NCBI GenBank assembly: GCA_022818135.1 | Contig: JAFMSR010000016.1 | Location: 5,642,920-5,706,919 of the forward strand | Direction of reading: 5' to 3' | DNA from: Saxidomus purpurata | Taxonomy: Eukaryota > Mollusca > Bivalvia > Venerida > Veneridae | Length of the DNA stretch: 64,000 nt | Shown: in pieces, positions 29,301 to 35,833 of the stretch | Layout: the number at the start of each line of letters is the position of its first letter | How positions within the stretch are numbered: the first letter of the stretch is position 1 | Translations under genes and position numbers: made by a program | Notes under the pieces: model-generated | Seen by the model: only the letters and a program-made list of their open reading frames with translations | Databases searched by the model: none | What the model was told of the DNA's origin: nothing

Positions 29301-31858
29301 CATTCCAGGCGGCTATTATTCTGCCAATGAGCTATTGTTATGTTGGTTGAACCTAACACACACTTATTGCTAATTGTCTTAACGAGCTTCTGAAGTACAG
29401 TCTACTTGTGTTCTGTATTATATCAATGTACAAAGTGACTGAAGACAATTTGTCACACATGCCATATCTATAAGTGTCTTGTGAAAAAGAACAAACAGGT
29501 ACATGTAGTCTGACAAGGTTTACACATATATCGCAACACTTTGGAAATAACGTTTTTTTAAAAAAACAAGCAGAAGTTGTTAAAGCAGGACACATTGTTA
29601 ATTCAACTTGAAAATATAAACAAATATCAGGCTTCAGTTTTCATATTTATGAATGGAAATTTCTAATTTAACCGTATAATTATAGACTGATATTGGTGAT
29701 GAAAAAAATATTGAAATTGTTCGCTATTGCAATTACTACATCACAAATACATTACACCGGTAATGTTAACATTTCAGCTACGTTACAATTACATGACAGT
29801 TATATTTCAATAACATAATAGTTATTATTTTAATGTTTAAAATACAATTATTCTATATCTATTTTATTTAAGCAATCGTGAACGTTTATTTGCAACACGT
29901 GACCGTACAATATATTACCATATTAGACGCATGTGCGTACAAAAAATCCTGTATTTTTTCCATATTTGGACGGTTCATCAGTCCCATGTTAAACATACGA
30001 TAAAGCCCGTAACACGTGCAAATAATCCGAATGAAAATCAGGTGAAGTAGGCGCTTTATGTACATGATGTGCACAGTTTGTTTAAGCGTCTTGCAATCAG
30101 GATTATTTGTCGTTTGCTTGTACACACAAAAACGAGGAAAAGGCAGAAATACAATATTCAGTGAATTATTTTTAATTTAAACAAAAATAAAATAGATATA
30201 GAATAAAAAGGTGATTTAACATTGTACTGTACAATACGGAGATATATTTGGACTCTTACCCAGCTGAGAAAACCATATTGGACGAGCCGCTATATGTACA
30301 ACGTAAATAACCTAATATTATATAACCACAACATTATTTACAATTTGCATGCAAATATACATTTTGATTGCACGAAACGTAAGTTAGACTTTCCTCTTCA
30401 TGGGATACATTGTTTCGCAAAACTATACCTAACAAGATGAAACACAATTAAAATATATCAAATATGGGATTTTTCATTCTCAAAGTAATGTAGTTTCATG
30501 TGATGAATAAGAATCCTTGGTTTCAGCCCAATAATGAGATCAGTATGACTTTAATTAATTAATAACTTTATGACAACGTTCTTGGTAATACATGTACAAA
30601 TGTACACGTATTATGACTTATCATAACACCTAAAGTTATGACTGGATTTAAACATGTCTCTTACTGTAACTTGGATACTATTCGCGACGATTAATTTCCG
30701 CTGTTTTCGATAATTTCTCACTTCGCTAATTTAAAAATCCCGTGAAAGATTAATTTCAGTCAGATATACTGTTAGAGAATTCCCCTTTTGCGAATTGAAA
30801 ATTTATAAATAAGTCTGAGTAATCACAAATTGCGAAATTTTCATCCCGCGAAAATTACCCAATTTATAATACTGAAAATATATTGAAAAAGTTTCTTGAA
30901 AAAAAAAATCAAACAAGATATCTTTGTTAATCTAAACGTTTCTATTTCTACTTCAAATCTATTATGACGCGCATTGGCATTGATGTTAACACATATGCAC
31001 CAAAAAGTAAACATGCGAATCACGCCATTACAAGATTGGCTGATCAAAGCATAATTATAATATTATCTACTTTCAGGTACACCTCATGGATATCTTAATA
31101 TTATACGCTGTTTTTTACAAGAATGACGGATCGAAGTAAAGTTATCTACTTTCAAAACAACTCATGGATATCTAATTATTATATGCAGAAATCACACGTT
31201 TGCTGTACAATGTACATGAACCTGGTTGTAAAGAAGACTAAATCGGAATTTTCGCTGTACCTCGATATAGAGAAGAATGAAAATACAAATTGAAGGTTCG
31301 CTATACCCCGATATAATGAAGAACGGATATTAAAATAAATATTCGCTTTAACTTAATAAATCGAATAATAAATCTACAAATAAATCGATATCAGCACCAT
31401 TCTGTGTACTGAAATAATGAATGAAAACCCCCACATCTATATCAGTTGTGTTTATGAAAAAACGTTTAGGAGGAATAAAATCCATCAAGATAGGCACAGA
31501 TATTCGTCAAGCTAATAACTGGATGAGTTTTGACGATGCCACAAGTAATAAATATGCACGAGAGTGCATGCCACGACCACTAGAATGCAGACTACAAGTA
31601 ATTATATAACTATGTTACATTTTTTGGATACCTGTACTGTACATTATGTGCTATTGTAACATGTCACATGTGTTGTTTTTACTTTTTCACAAATATGTGG
31701 TATTATCTAATAGGAAGGTTCACGTGGAAAGCATCTGGTTACCTCTCACATACAAGAAAAGGTACCATAGAGAAATATGATTTTGACTAGAAACTTTGTA
31801 CACGGAAAAAATACTCACCTTGGATAAACACTATAATCAAACACAATGCCTTCAACAT
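841..31858 (-). CDS. Modular extracellular protein: SP - 3 LDLa - 20 EGF/EB-like - SEA-like - cbEGF (multi-exon gene)
   Basis: Gene-level entry; the exons are listed separately. The exons in transcript order are 31819-31858, 26545-26658, 23447-23557, 22306-22419, 20732-20884, 19248-19376, 17576-17701, 17008-17139, 15896-16552, 14397-15296, 10213-10347, 9774-9941, 8740-8874, 7650-7796, 6676-6875, 6167-6345, 5402-5586, 4710-4780 and 4349-4504, with 4010-4040 and 841-916 tentative. All junctions use AG/GT and compatible phases, mostly 1-1, as is usual for shuffled extracellular modules. The sum is 3959 nt, one short of 1320 codons; the missing base is in exon 6676-6875. Many N-glycosylation sequons and paired cysteines indicate a secretory-pathway protein, probably for adhesion, recognition or scavenging; the function is inferred. 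No transmembrane exon was found, so it is either secreted or an exon was missed. No orthologue is recognised. Confidence 0.8.
896..1025. repeat. 52-54 bp tandem repeat, about 2.5 copies
   Basis: The segment tcacatttgccatca recurs at 896, 948 and 1002, with similar flanks (caactgaaagtacaaaat). On the minus strand two copies carry a TACTTTCAG splice-acceptor-like stretch followed by the same GATGGCAAATGTGAA reading. Confidence 0.7.
1057..2261. other. Presumed intron, nothing recognised
   Basis: This is AT-rich DNA between tentative exons 20 and 21. A short hydrophobic reading on the minus strand at about 1386-1451 lacks an ATG and a clear acceptor. A small hairpin (taatccac / gtggatta) lies at about 2023-2050. 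Confidence 0.4.
2262..2412. repeat. Fold-back element, arms about 70-75 bp
   Basis: The arm beginning aattgttggtatcggtgtaa pairs with the reverse complement of ttacaccgaaaccaacaatt at the other end. The inner part (ttttcactcgtgg / ccactcgtgaaaa) meets at a loop of a few bases near 2338. No coding capacity is present; this looks like a small non-autonomous fold-back element. Confidence 0.75.
2413..4009. other. Presumed intron around the small ORF
   Basis: No further exon with domain support was found in this AT-rich stretch. A possible transmembrane exon was searched for by hydrophobic reading on the minus strand and not found. Confidence 0.35.
3158..3307 (-). CDS. Small cysteine-rich ORF (49 aa), unproven
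   Basis: An ATG-to-TGA reading frame with seven cysteines: MKTPCFCSPC, then RMCCPNQQLCPYEC. An in-frame stop lies two codons upstream, so it would be a single short ORF and not an internal exon. The first residues are not a convincing signal peptide. The cysteine density is unusual for random AT-rich DNA, but no family is recognised and chance is possible. Confidence 0.2.
   Translation of the reverse strand: MKTPCFCSPCVNARTTRPYRMCCPNQQLCPYECNMNILYHVTYYDIISV
4010..4040 (-). CDS. Exon 20 (tentative): short linker
   Basis: This 31 nt candidate has acceptor GCTATTTAG and donor TTAAG|GTAAGT. Entered in phase 1 it reads PPDVTTDSL and leaves in phase 2. That phase fits the candidate terminal exon at 841-916. 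There is no domain evidence, only splice sites and phase. Confidence 0.35.
4349..4504 (-). CDS. Exon 19: calcium-binding EGF module
   Basis: This 156 nt exon (phase 1-1) has acceptor ACCTTTAAG and donor CGAAA|GTAAGT. It reads DFDECTEQNGRFSDC, then SAWCLNT and SYMCSCRHGYEDW, ending GRIC. The D-x-D-E-C start, N in CLNT and the aromatic in SYMC match the calcium-binding EGF consensus. It is unlike the EB-like modules upstream and lies after the SEA-like domain. Confidence 0.85.
4710..4780 (-). CDS. Exon 18: linker after the SEA-like domain
   Basis: This 71 nt exon runs from phase 2 to phase 1, exactly the phase needed to join its neighbours. The acceptor is TGCATTTCAG and the donor AAAG|GTAATAC. 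It encodes SHGEIGKSQLKLSWPFDDA followed by IEYK. It was predicted from the phase gap between exons 17 and 19 and then found, which strengthens the whole model. Confidence 0.7.
5402..5586 (-). CDS. Exon 17: SEA-like domain, second half
   Basis: This 185 nt exon runs from phase 0 to phase 2, with acceptor CTTTTTCAG and donor ATCAG|GTATGT. It reads LAHLFNDTPAYIRDRY, then GTQMKVGVLIYF and ETEIINSLIR. This fits the second half of a SEA domain: helix, tyrosine-rich turn, a VxVxxxF strand and a final helix. It contains two N-glycosylation sequons (NIT, NET). The assignment is from pattern only; another ferredoxin-like extracellular fold is possible. Confidence 0.65.
6167..6345 (-). CDS. Exon 16: SEA-like domain, first half
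   Basis: This 179 nt exon enters in phase 1 and leaves in phase 0. The acceptor is TATTTATTTTCAG and the donor CAAGGG|GTAAAT. It reads TYYFNINISHEL near the start and LFLKIRDRIVYQG at the end, resembling the first strand and first helix of SEA domains. A middle insert carries two cysteines (GCDSKK and PLCYQY). SEA domains lie close to membranes in many proteins and often self-cleave. The canonical G-SVVV cleavage motif is not evident. Confidence 0.6.
6676..6875 (-). pseudogene. Exon 15: EGF-like module with a one-base frameshift
   Basis: The acceptor is CACTTTAG and the donor AGAG|GTAATA. The exon is 200 nt where the 1-1 phase needs 201. The first part reads CDAKRPCHKRDEGRKYWRC in one frame. 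The second part reads ARCLCVPGY and FQCR in the next frame. Together they give the six EGF cysteines. The break falls at or near a four-G run (plus strand cccc, 6749-6752), which fits loss of one G. It could be a real lesion, an allele or a consensus error. The fold-back element at 6892-7275 ends 17 bp from this exon's acceptor side. Confidence 0.75.
6892..7275. mobile_element. Fold-back MITE, arms about 190 bp
   Basis: The left end (tacggtcaactccgtttata) pairs with the right end (tatatacagtattcactgta). Inner pairs include cctagaaaatgtgttcgttg against the segment near 7143-7170. The element has no ORF of its own. It lies directly upstream of the exon 15 acceptor, leaving only a short polypyrimidine tract. 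Related fragments (ttcgctataccccgatata type) occur near 31250-31330 and 52560-52680. Confidence 0.7.
7276..7649. other. Intron, nothing recognised
   Basis: AT-rich intron sequence between exons 14 and 15 with no feature that I can support. Confidence 0.4.
7650..7796 (-). CDS. Exon 14: EGF/EB-like module
   Basis: This 147 nt exon (phase 1-1) has acceptor GTCATTACAG and donor AACGA|GTATTTT. It reads VGDFCRIDDHCKKISHSEC, then TCQCHFKYRPNQDGREC. It has six cysteines with a slightly extended fourth loop (FVGDQNN). Confidence 0.85.
8295..8345. repeat. (CA)n microsatellite
   Basis: About 50 bp of CA dinucleotides with two CG interruptions. Overlapping frames here give Thr/His-rich or Val/Cys-rich chance ORFs. 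Confidence 0.95.
8439..8599. repeat. Fold-back element, 65 bp arms
   Basis: The arm at 8439-8503 (ttgaaaacactaaacattgt...tatgtctcttcat) pairs with the arm at 8535-8599 (atgaagagacatag...caatgtttagtgtcttcaa) with a few mismatches around a 31 bp spacer. It lies in the intron between exons 13 and 14. Confidence 0.85.
8740..8874 (-). CDS. Exon 13: EGF/EB-like module
   Basis: This 135 nt exon (phase 1-1) has acceptor CAATTTAG and donor CACT|GTAAGAAG. It reads SIGDYCENRAWCQFGDNVNC, then KCTCRSGHIPNATFNGC, with six cysteines. No ATG-started ORF covers it; support comes from splice sites and module pattern. Confidence 0.85.
8875..9773. other. Intron, nothing recognised
   Basis: AT-rich intron between exons 12 and 13; no exon-like module or clear repeat seen. 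Confidence 0.4.
9774..9941 (-). CDS. Exon 12: divergent EGF-like module
   Basis: This 168 nt exon (phase 1-1) has acceptor AATTTTAG and donor TATG|GTGAG. It reads DTCSFDLQC, ISSCGNLHG, then KSCVCELGYF and GHCYG. It has six cysteines with a longer third loop and CVCELGY as the core. It was found from splice sites and phase, because no long unspliced ORF covers it. Confidence 0.8.
10213..10347 (-). CDS. Exon 11: EGF/EB-like module
   Basis: This 135 nt exon (phase 1-1) has acceptor AATTTCAG and a weaker donor, AAAAT|GTAATA. It reads GDPCETNIDCSAAVFRSEC, then GTCDCEEGYDPNP and TTCAK, with six cysteines. It is separated from exon 10 by the 4 kb intron that holds the inverted-repeat element. Confidence 0.85.
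11470..11810. repeat. Two-copy degenerate duplication
   Basis: The motifs 'tgacaatatttattaagtta' and 'gatgtcttcttgcttcccta' recur about 225 bp apart inside the inverted-repeat block. Confidence 0.6.
11874..11903. repeat. Short perfect hairpin
   Basis: The sequence cacggacct is followed by a short spacer and then aggtccgtg, inside the inverted-repeat block. Confidence 0.6.
11983..13459. repeat. 735 bp tandem duplication
   Basis: Copy A (11983-12717) and copy B (12718-13459) align along their lengths. The last 180 bp are nearly identical and give the same 57-residue frame ending KFVA in both copies. That frame has no recognisable domain and is a repeat shadow. Copy B alone carries the palindromic insertion at 12990-13019. 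Confidence 0.85.
12990..13019. repeat. 30 bp palindromic insertion with 5 bp direct repeats
   Basis: The core agagacatagaat/attctatgtctct is a perfect palindrome. It is flanked by GCAAC on both sides (12985-12989 and 13020-13024). Copy A of the duplication has a single uninterrupted GCAAC at the same place. Confidence 0.75.
13780..14154 (-). other. Open frame of 124 residues inside the inverted-repeat block
   Basis: An ATG-started frame ending before a stop at 13780, beginning inside the right inverted repeat. Readable segments include GQKWTAVVNRVLPLAYKAC and KVTRWALSIIGFLSYQL. It could be a decayed transposase or other element gene, or chance. No domain is recognised. Confidence 0.2.
14397..15296 (-). 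CDS. Exon 10: six tandem EGF/EB-like modules with a sequon-rich insert
   Basis: This 900 nt exon (300 codons, phase 1-1) has acceptor TTTCCAG and donor AAAAAC|GTATGT. Its six modules begin near SRCDDTPDC, NDSCNTDSDC, GDECRVNTDC, NDVCIENADC, FDKTCSTSSDC and GDKNCVNILDC. Module 2 has about 40 extra residues between CNCNSGF and the last cysteine, with five N-glycosylation sequons (NMT, NLT, NTT, NYT, NNT) at about 14950-15060. The donor lies only about 38 bp from the right arm of the large inverted-repeat element. Confidence 0.9.
15297..15895. other. Intron between exons 9 and 10
   Basis: AT-rich intron DNA with no recognised feature. Confidence 0.5.
15896..16552 (-). CDS. Exon 9: five tandem EGF/EB-like modules
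   Basis: This 657 nt exon (219 codons, phase 1-1) is open throughout, with acceptor CTTACAG and donor AGAA|GTAAGTG. It holds five modules of about 43 residues. They start near SDRCDRDDDC, GDECHLNQHC, FDACDDNEDC, ADMCYKSTDC and GDETCDSHTDC. Each continues with a (N/F)SxC motif and a CxC pair. The fourth loop often carries N-glycosylation sites (ETNTTC, MYNSTVC). There are no introns between modules here, unlike the flanking single-module exons. Confidence 0.9.
16553..17007. other. Intron between exons 8 and 9
   Basis: No feature that I can support. Confidence 0.5.
17008..17139 (-). CDS. Exon 8: EGF/EB-like module
   Basis: This 132 nt exon (phase 1-1) has acceptor AATTTCAG and donor GAAAA|GTAAGTG. 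It reads EDECRAPEDCTGVIDHSEC, then GTCACAIGFYPDEDLDTC, with six cysteines. It is close in sequence to exon 7. Confidence 0.85.
17140..17575. other. Intron between exons 7 and 8
   Basis: No feature that I can support. Confidence 0.5.
17576..17701 (-). CDS. Exon 7: EGF/EB-like module
   Basis: This 126 nt exon (phase 1-1) has acceptor TTGTACAG and donor CCAC|GTGCGT. It reads DPCSNDTECMMFNNNSRC, then HCACAIGYYNETSSC, with six cysteines. It shares the CACAIGxY core and the DNA palindrome TGCGCATGCGC with exon 8, suggesting a recent exon duplication. Confidence 0.85.
18290..18900. repeat. Two copies of a dispersed repeat of about 260 bp
   Basis: Copies at about 18290-18540 and 18640-18900 share 'atatatagagat', 'ggcggagct', a 'cacttattgg'-like segment, 'agatattgagtc' and a 'ttggatca' end. 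A third, better-kept copy is at 37900-38165. The function is unknown; they are probably mobile-element fragments in the intron between exons 6 and 7. Confidence 0.6.
19248..19376 (-). CDS. Exon 6: EGF/EB-like module
   Basis: This 129 nt exon (phase 1-1) has donor GAAG|GTAAGT. It reads DVCVDNEDCMVVIDNSVC, then ELCKCDAGYIANGKNTC: six cysteines in the C-x5-C-x8-C-x4-C-x-C order used throughout this protein. The NSVC and DAGY positions recur in neighbouring modules. Confidence 0.85.
19497..19677. repeat. Fold-back element, arms about 70 bp
   Basis: The segment agcacaaaatcatgctcaa at the left pairs with ttgagcatgattttgtgct at the right. The inner segments (acaatgttgggtttaataa / ttatgaaacccgactttgt) pair as well. 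It lies in the intron between exons 5 and 6. Confidence 0.8.
19678..20731. other. Intron, nothing recognised
   Basis: AT-rich intron DNA with no module or strong repeat seen. Confidence 0.4.
20732..20884 (-). CDS. Exon 5: EGF-like module with eight cysteines
   Basis: This 153 nt exon (phase 1-1) has acceptor TTTTTTTCAG and donor GCAC|GTATGT. It reads GSCGDNNECEGNCTCG, then SICKNGTCVCDTGF and KQCVA. The CxCxxGF core marks an EGF/EB-like module. Two extra cysteines near the front (CEGNCTC) give eight in place of six. It is the transition from the LDLa block to the EGF block. Confidence 0.85.
20885..21908. other. Intron between exons 4 and 5, first part
   Basis: No exon or strong repeat seen. 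Confidence 0.4.
21909..22075. repeat. 66 bp degenerate tandem repeat, 2.5 copies
   Basis: Units beginning ttcgctatgattttatttct, ttcgcgataatttaatatcg and ttctcgatgatttaattgct follow one another at 66 bp spacing. They give a repetitive plus-strand frame (DFISVLSRALHFADSK / NLISVLLRVFHFAYSK), which is repeat-derived. A relative lies at 30680-30840. Confidence 0.7.
22306..22419 (-). CDS. Exon 4: LDL-receptor class A module 3
   Basis: This 114 nt exon (phase 1-1) has acceptor CTTGTAG and donor GAAG|GTATTT. It reads PCTPPMYSC, PLVCIDKE and then VDCPDGSDE, a textbook LDLa ending. Cysteines IV and VI are missing as in the two preceding modules (HDG in place of CDG). Confidence 0.85.
22420..23446. 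other. Intron between exons 3 and 4
   Basis: The part at 22490-22860 is less AT-rich and rich in tacg/cgta motifs (acggggctcgt, gaccgtacggat). It is probably an old repeat; no gene was recognised. Confidence 0.4.
23447..23557 (-). CDS. Exon 3: LDL-receptor class A module 2
   Basis: This 111 nt exon (phase 1-1) has acceptor TTTTTTCAG and donor GAAG|GTGAAAG. It reads WCKASQLNCASGKCI and later NDCGDNSDE. The calcium-binding DCxDNSDE end is conserved, while cysteines IV and VI are again missing (FQNG replaces the CDG motif). Confidence 0.85.
23558..24913. other. Intron, nothing recognised
   Basis: AT-rich intron between exons 2 and 3; no exon supported. Confidence 0.4.
24914..25185. repeat. 93 bp tandem repeat, about 2.9 copies
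   Basis: Units start near 24914, 25006 and 25100. They share 'acaaatcatctttg', 'cataattgac', 'caaatttcaatagttaac' and 'atttgtataaatacatgtta'. It lies in the intron between exons 2 and 3. Confidence 0.85.
25186..26544. other. Intron, nothing recognised
   Basis: The remainder of the intron between exons 2 and 3; no feature that I can support. Confidence 0.4.
26545..26658 (-). CDS. Exon 2: LDL-receptor class A module 1
   Basis: This 114 nt exon (phase 1-1) has acceptor CATTACAG and donor GAAG|GTATAT. It reads CKNDEFRCMDGTC, then FDCIGGNYDE, which is the LDLa pattern of C-x-F-x-C-x-G-x-C followed by an acidic calcium-binding end. Cysteine IV (usually in CDG) is replaced within LGNG, and cysteine VI is absent after the DE. 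One extra cysteine (ARC) precedes the module. LDLa modules are known to bind ligands in a calcium-dependent way. Confidence 0.8.
26699..26735 (+). mobile_element. Possible mariner-type terminal repeat
   Basis: The stretch tatacaaggggttgttcgaa followed by aagt resembles mariner inverted termini next to a TA site. No matching opposite end or transposase was seen, so it is at most a remnant. Confidence 0.3.
26736..31818. other. First intron of the EGF-rich gene
   Basis: About 5 kb of AT-rich DNA with short chance ORFs only. Repeat fragments occur near 30680-30840 (related to the 66 bp repeat) and 31250-31330 (related to the MITE at 6892). No module exon was seen, although a phase 1-1 exon could be missed. 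Confidence 0.4.
31819..31858 (-). CDS. Exon 1: signal peptide
   Basis: The start codon is followed by 13 codons, reading MLKALCLIIVFIQ, and one further base before a good donor (CAAG|GTGAGT). A lysine followed by a hydrophobic core is a classic short signal peptide, and the phase-1 end matches the next exon. The G base joins the next exon's GT to give glycine, a plausible cleavage region (IQGAR). The start was chosen because it is the ATG next to the hydrophobic stretch. Confidence 0.8.
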
Positions 31859-31929
31859 TTCAATTTTGATGAAAACTGAGAGCCTGTGGCCGTCTGTATC
31901 TTTCACACAAAGCATCACATATTTCACAG

Positions 31930-31935
31930 TTTATA
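31930..31935 (-). promoter_or_regulatory. Possible TATA box of the EGF-rich gene
   Basis: TATAAA reads on the minus strand 72 bases before the start codon at 31858. A transcription start about 30 bases downstream would leave a 5' leader of about 45 nt. This rests on position and motif only; such AT-rich DNA gives chance matches. Confidence 0.3.
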
Positions 31936-33149
31936 TTCCAAATATATTTGAAAAATCACCAACGTTCTTTTGTGAAGAGAAGAGAATGTGATGCCTAATT
32001 GCACCAGCGTGCATTGCATTTCTGTATTTATGCTAACAATACCTTCTTTGTTATTTAAAAAACATTCCTCAATATTTCAATGTGTTACACTGACCAAACA
32101 TGTACGAAAATACTTATAATTTCACACTAACCTATTAAAATTCACCAGTTTACATGCTTATTATAATATTAATCAATAATACTCCGCAAAATATGCCAAT
32201 TCTTTATTTTTACTTTACAATTTATATTTACAATGTTTATAACTAAATAAAGTTCCCGCACAGTTATTCTATACCATCTTCGTTTATAATTTCAAATCAG
32301 TAATACATATATCTTATTTCAAACTCCAATAAATATTCTCGTAATTTCAAATCCAGAGGTAGTGTAGAAATTCTTCAGATTATTCACCATTGTACTAACA
32401 GCGTGTATTCAACCGTTTTTCTCAGATAGGTGTGTTCTCTAAGGCAATAAAATCCAAATATTCCCCGTTGCGATACTGTATCACAATCCTTGTTTTGATT
32501 TGATATGTGTCTTTCAGTTTACATTTACATACTAGAAGTGTTCTTCTCATTAACAAATTATTTTTTGCTTAGGAGATGAAACACGAAGAAATTTCAGAAA
32601 TATTCCCAAGAATAACGCATGAACGGCGTTCAGAACAGGTAATAGATCAGTTCCCATCCTCTACCTATACTGTACTCTCTATCGAAGGCTGTAACACGTA
32701 AATAATGTAAATATTTTTATGTGAACGGTTCGAATTATGAGGCTTTTGCATTTTGTTATGCGTCGAACTCTTATTGTATTGTGATTTTTGTACAGATTTT
32801 TGAAGAAAAAAAGTTCATCATAGTCACATGTACTTTTGTAAATTTCGCTCCCGCGTTTGAACACGCCATAAACAAGTAAAATATAATTTACTTGTTGTAT
32901 TTATAAGTTTCGTTTTGTTTAATTGTGTAATCTTCATTAAGAAGTAATGAAATTGACATAATGATATAACTTTTCTTAGTAATTACTGTAGTGCGAGTAT
33001 TGTTTGATACTATTGTATCATTATGATTATTATTTATTTGCTGTTGTTTATAGCTGTAAATTATTATCATTACTTTATTATAATCTGGAGCAGTCCCAGA
33101 TCATATTCACATGTTACTGTTTTCGCTGTTGCCATTGTTAGTTCTAAAG

Positions 33150-33205
33150 TAATAATAAGAATAATTATAATAATATTAATGATAATAATAATAATAATAT
33201 TGCTG
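33150..33205. repeat. AAT-rich simple repeat
   Basis: Interspersed ataata/attatt triplets including aataataataataat. Confidence 0.8.
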
Positions 33206-33908
33206 AAGTGATTGCTGTTAATTAACAGGTCACGTTACACAATAATTGACGCAGTACCTAGTCTGTTAACACCGCTACGCCTATCTTTTAAATAGCGAAT
33301 AAGAGTCTGACATTTTAACCAGTTCTTTATTCTGTCAAGCTCACTTGAGACAAACTGCTGAAGCAAACGCTTATGATCGTCAATAAATACGTCCGTCAGT
33401 GATTAATTTAGTTTGCAGTTCAGCGTTCGAATTCTAAAGTGGTTTTTAAAAAAAAGAGTAATCTTTGACCTAATGCATATGATAAAATCTTAAATTAAAC
33501 GGCCGAAAAGATTAATATAATAGTACAAATGTATTTAATTAAAATGCCATTTCACCGGTGTAAACAGACTAGCACAAATCTTGATTATAAAAAGAATCCT
33601 TTCAAGTTTGATTTTGAATAAACAGGAACATTGATACGTATACTAAAATACAAAAAGAAAATACAGTACAACCTTTGTACAAAAACATCAAAAGGAACAT
33701 CTACTTCTGTTTGTTTAGGAGAGGTTGTTACTTTAGGGAGGTTGTTTTTGTTCATAACTATATAAATGTAACTGTTTTGGAAATAAAACATTTGTCTTTG
33801 TAGATGGGCTTTTGCTGTTCAGAGGTATTGTTTAGAGAGTTTGACTGTAACAATTACTTTCGTACATGACTCGTAGAGATAAGAGGTACTTGTGAGCCGT
33901 TCTTTAGC

Positions 33909-34010
33909 AGGCATAATATGGAACATGTACAAGCTGGCATAATATGGAACATGTACAAGCTGGCAGAATAATGTACATGTACAAGCTAGTGAAATGGTAC
34001 ATGTACCAGA
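33909..34010. repeat. 26 bp tandem repeat, about 4 copies
   Basis: Units of ggcataatatggaacatgta + caagct recur, the later ones diverged (agaataatgtacatgtacaa). Frames across it are repeat shadows. Confidence 0.85.
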
Positions 34011-35655
34011 CAATGGAAGAGTGCAGTTCTACAAAATTACACACCAGCAGCGCATTATATCGAAAACAGGTATATTTTGACTTTACCTTTATCAGGTTAA
34101 CTTGAACTGAGTTCATAAATGATGAAATCAGAACATACACGTTACATTATCCGAAATTATTACGCTTTGTAGCATTAATATTCAGAGTAAAATTCAATTT
34201 AAGAAGAGCAAACGATACTTGACGCCTGCAATAGTTTTGTTTTAGTGTCATCGTACTCTACACTATGCGGAACACATATTGAAAACATCTTTTACAAATA
34301 ATATTTAAACACCTAACACATACATCTATCATACTATGACCACAGACTACATAAGTCAACAGTAATCATTACACAACCGAAGCCATCTGGTTGAACCTAA
34401 TATCACTTCACTTTGACAAAAAGTCAATAATTAGATTTAATGTATATTTCAGCAGTTATCTTTACTGAGCAAAAACCACCTGGAGCGAATCTAATATCAC
34501 CTTCCTTTGACAAAATAAAATCAATAATTAGAAAACTGTTTTGTAATTTTTATATTTGCGACCATTAAAACCGTACATACGGTCGCAAAGGTCAAAATCA
34601 CTAAATAGTTAACTCTATTCTAACGCAGAATGTGTTTAGATGCGATAATTAAAGCGCTGTTCGATTTTTGCCACTATATGTACGTTATTTTATAGTCGCA
34701 AATTTAAATGACGTAACCAAACAGAAACGACGTTACATCGGTACTGCGTTAGAACGACTGATATATCAACAGCTAGCGTTGACAACTGATGCCGCCAGAG
34801 TAGAAACTAAAATAACTTCCTTAGACAAAAAAGAGAATACATACTTACTACATAACTAAACGTGTATCAATTGAAAGAATAATTGCTTCTGATACATTGT
34901 ACTTTGGTCTAGGATTCTCAAAGCATAGCTAAATGTGTTTTGTAATATCATGATGGGTTTACAAGTGTAAGTTGTAACGCATCAGTTCGCTGCGACTGTA
35001 ATTGCGTCATAAATTCTCATAATGAATTTAAAAGCACCAAGTATAAACAAAGCGGAAAGAACGGAAACAATGCATTTGCATTTATATCAACTGAGAGCCT
35101 ATATAATATATATTTTTATTATCTAGCCTGCTAGAGCATGTTGCATTAAACGATTAGGCGAATTGATAATTATCTAAATAGTCTTTGTGCGTACTGAAGC
35201 ATTCATGTAACAGTTGTGTTTTTGCGCAGTGGAATGTAAATAGTGCAACAAATTTCATTTACTTTATACATTGTACCGGTATGTTCTGAGTCATAAAATA
35301 AAAAACAAATCCATTAACTATATACATGTAAAAGACAAAGCTCACCATCTGTAATACTTACACAAAGAAACAAATGAATCTTCAAACTATGAGAAAAGAA
35401 CGCAGTTGTAGCGATAATGTTGTTATTAGAACCTTTAATCCATGATAAGTGTAAGTTTTGATAAGTTTTTTTTTTTGATAAGTTTATTCACAAGTACTCC
35501 TGTAGGCCATATGGCCCATAAAGATTACAATCATGAAAATGGCGAGACACGAATAAGGTTCTATAAGGAAAATGATTTTAATAATTGCCTATAGAAATAA
35601 TGCAATGTATTGAACATTGGATGAGGAGAATTGCCAACCTAGTGAATGCTCGACT

Positions 35656-35808
35656 AAAGAATCTTCCACTGGTTGTATTGGCAGAGAGGAATATCTGGCT
35701 TGAGGGCAACTATTTTGGCGGTAACGAGGCTCTGCCGAGTTACCGCCAAACCATTTACCCAAGAGACGGATATTCTCATCCGAACGTAAAACCAGTGATA
35801 GATTCTTT
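35656..35808. repeat. Fold-back element, arms about 70 bp
   Basis: Perfect inner inverted repeat tttggcggtaac / gttaccgccaaa around 'gaggctctgccga', extended outward with mismatches to aaagaatctt / gattcttt. Both strands give similar open frames (FGGNEALPSYRQ and FGGNSAEPRYRQ) because the DNA is self-complementary. Confidence 0.85.
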
Positions 35809-35833
35809 TTCTTGCATATCATATTCTACTTAA

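Larger units (their letters stand above)
31936..35655. other. Intergenic, no gene seen
   Basis: AT-rich upstream region of the EGF-rich gene. Apart from the simple and 26 bp repeats listed, I see no coding or RNA feature. Confidence 0.4.
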
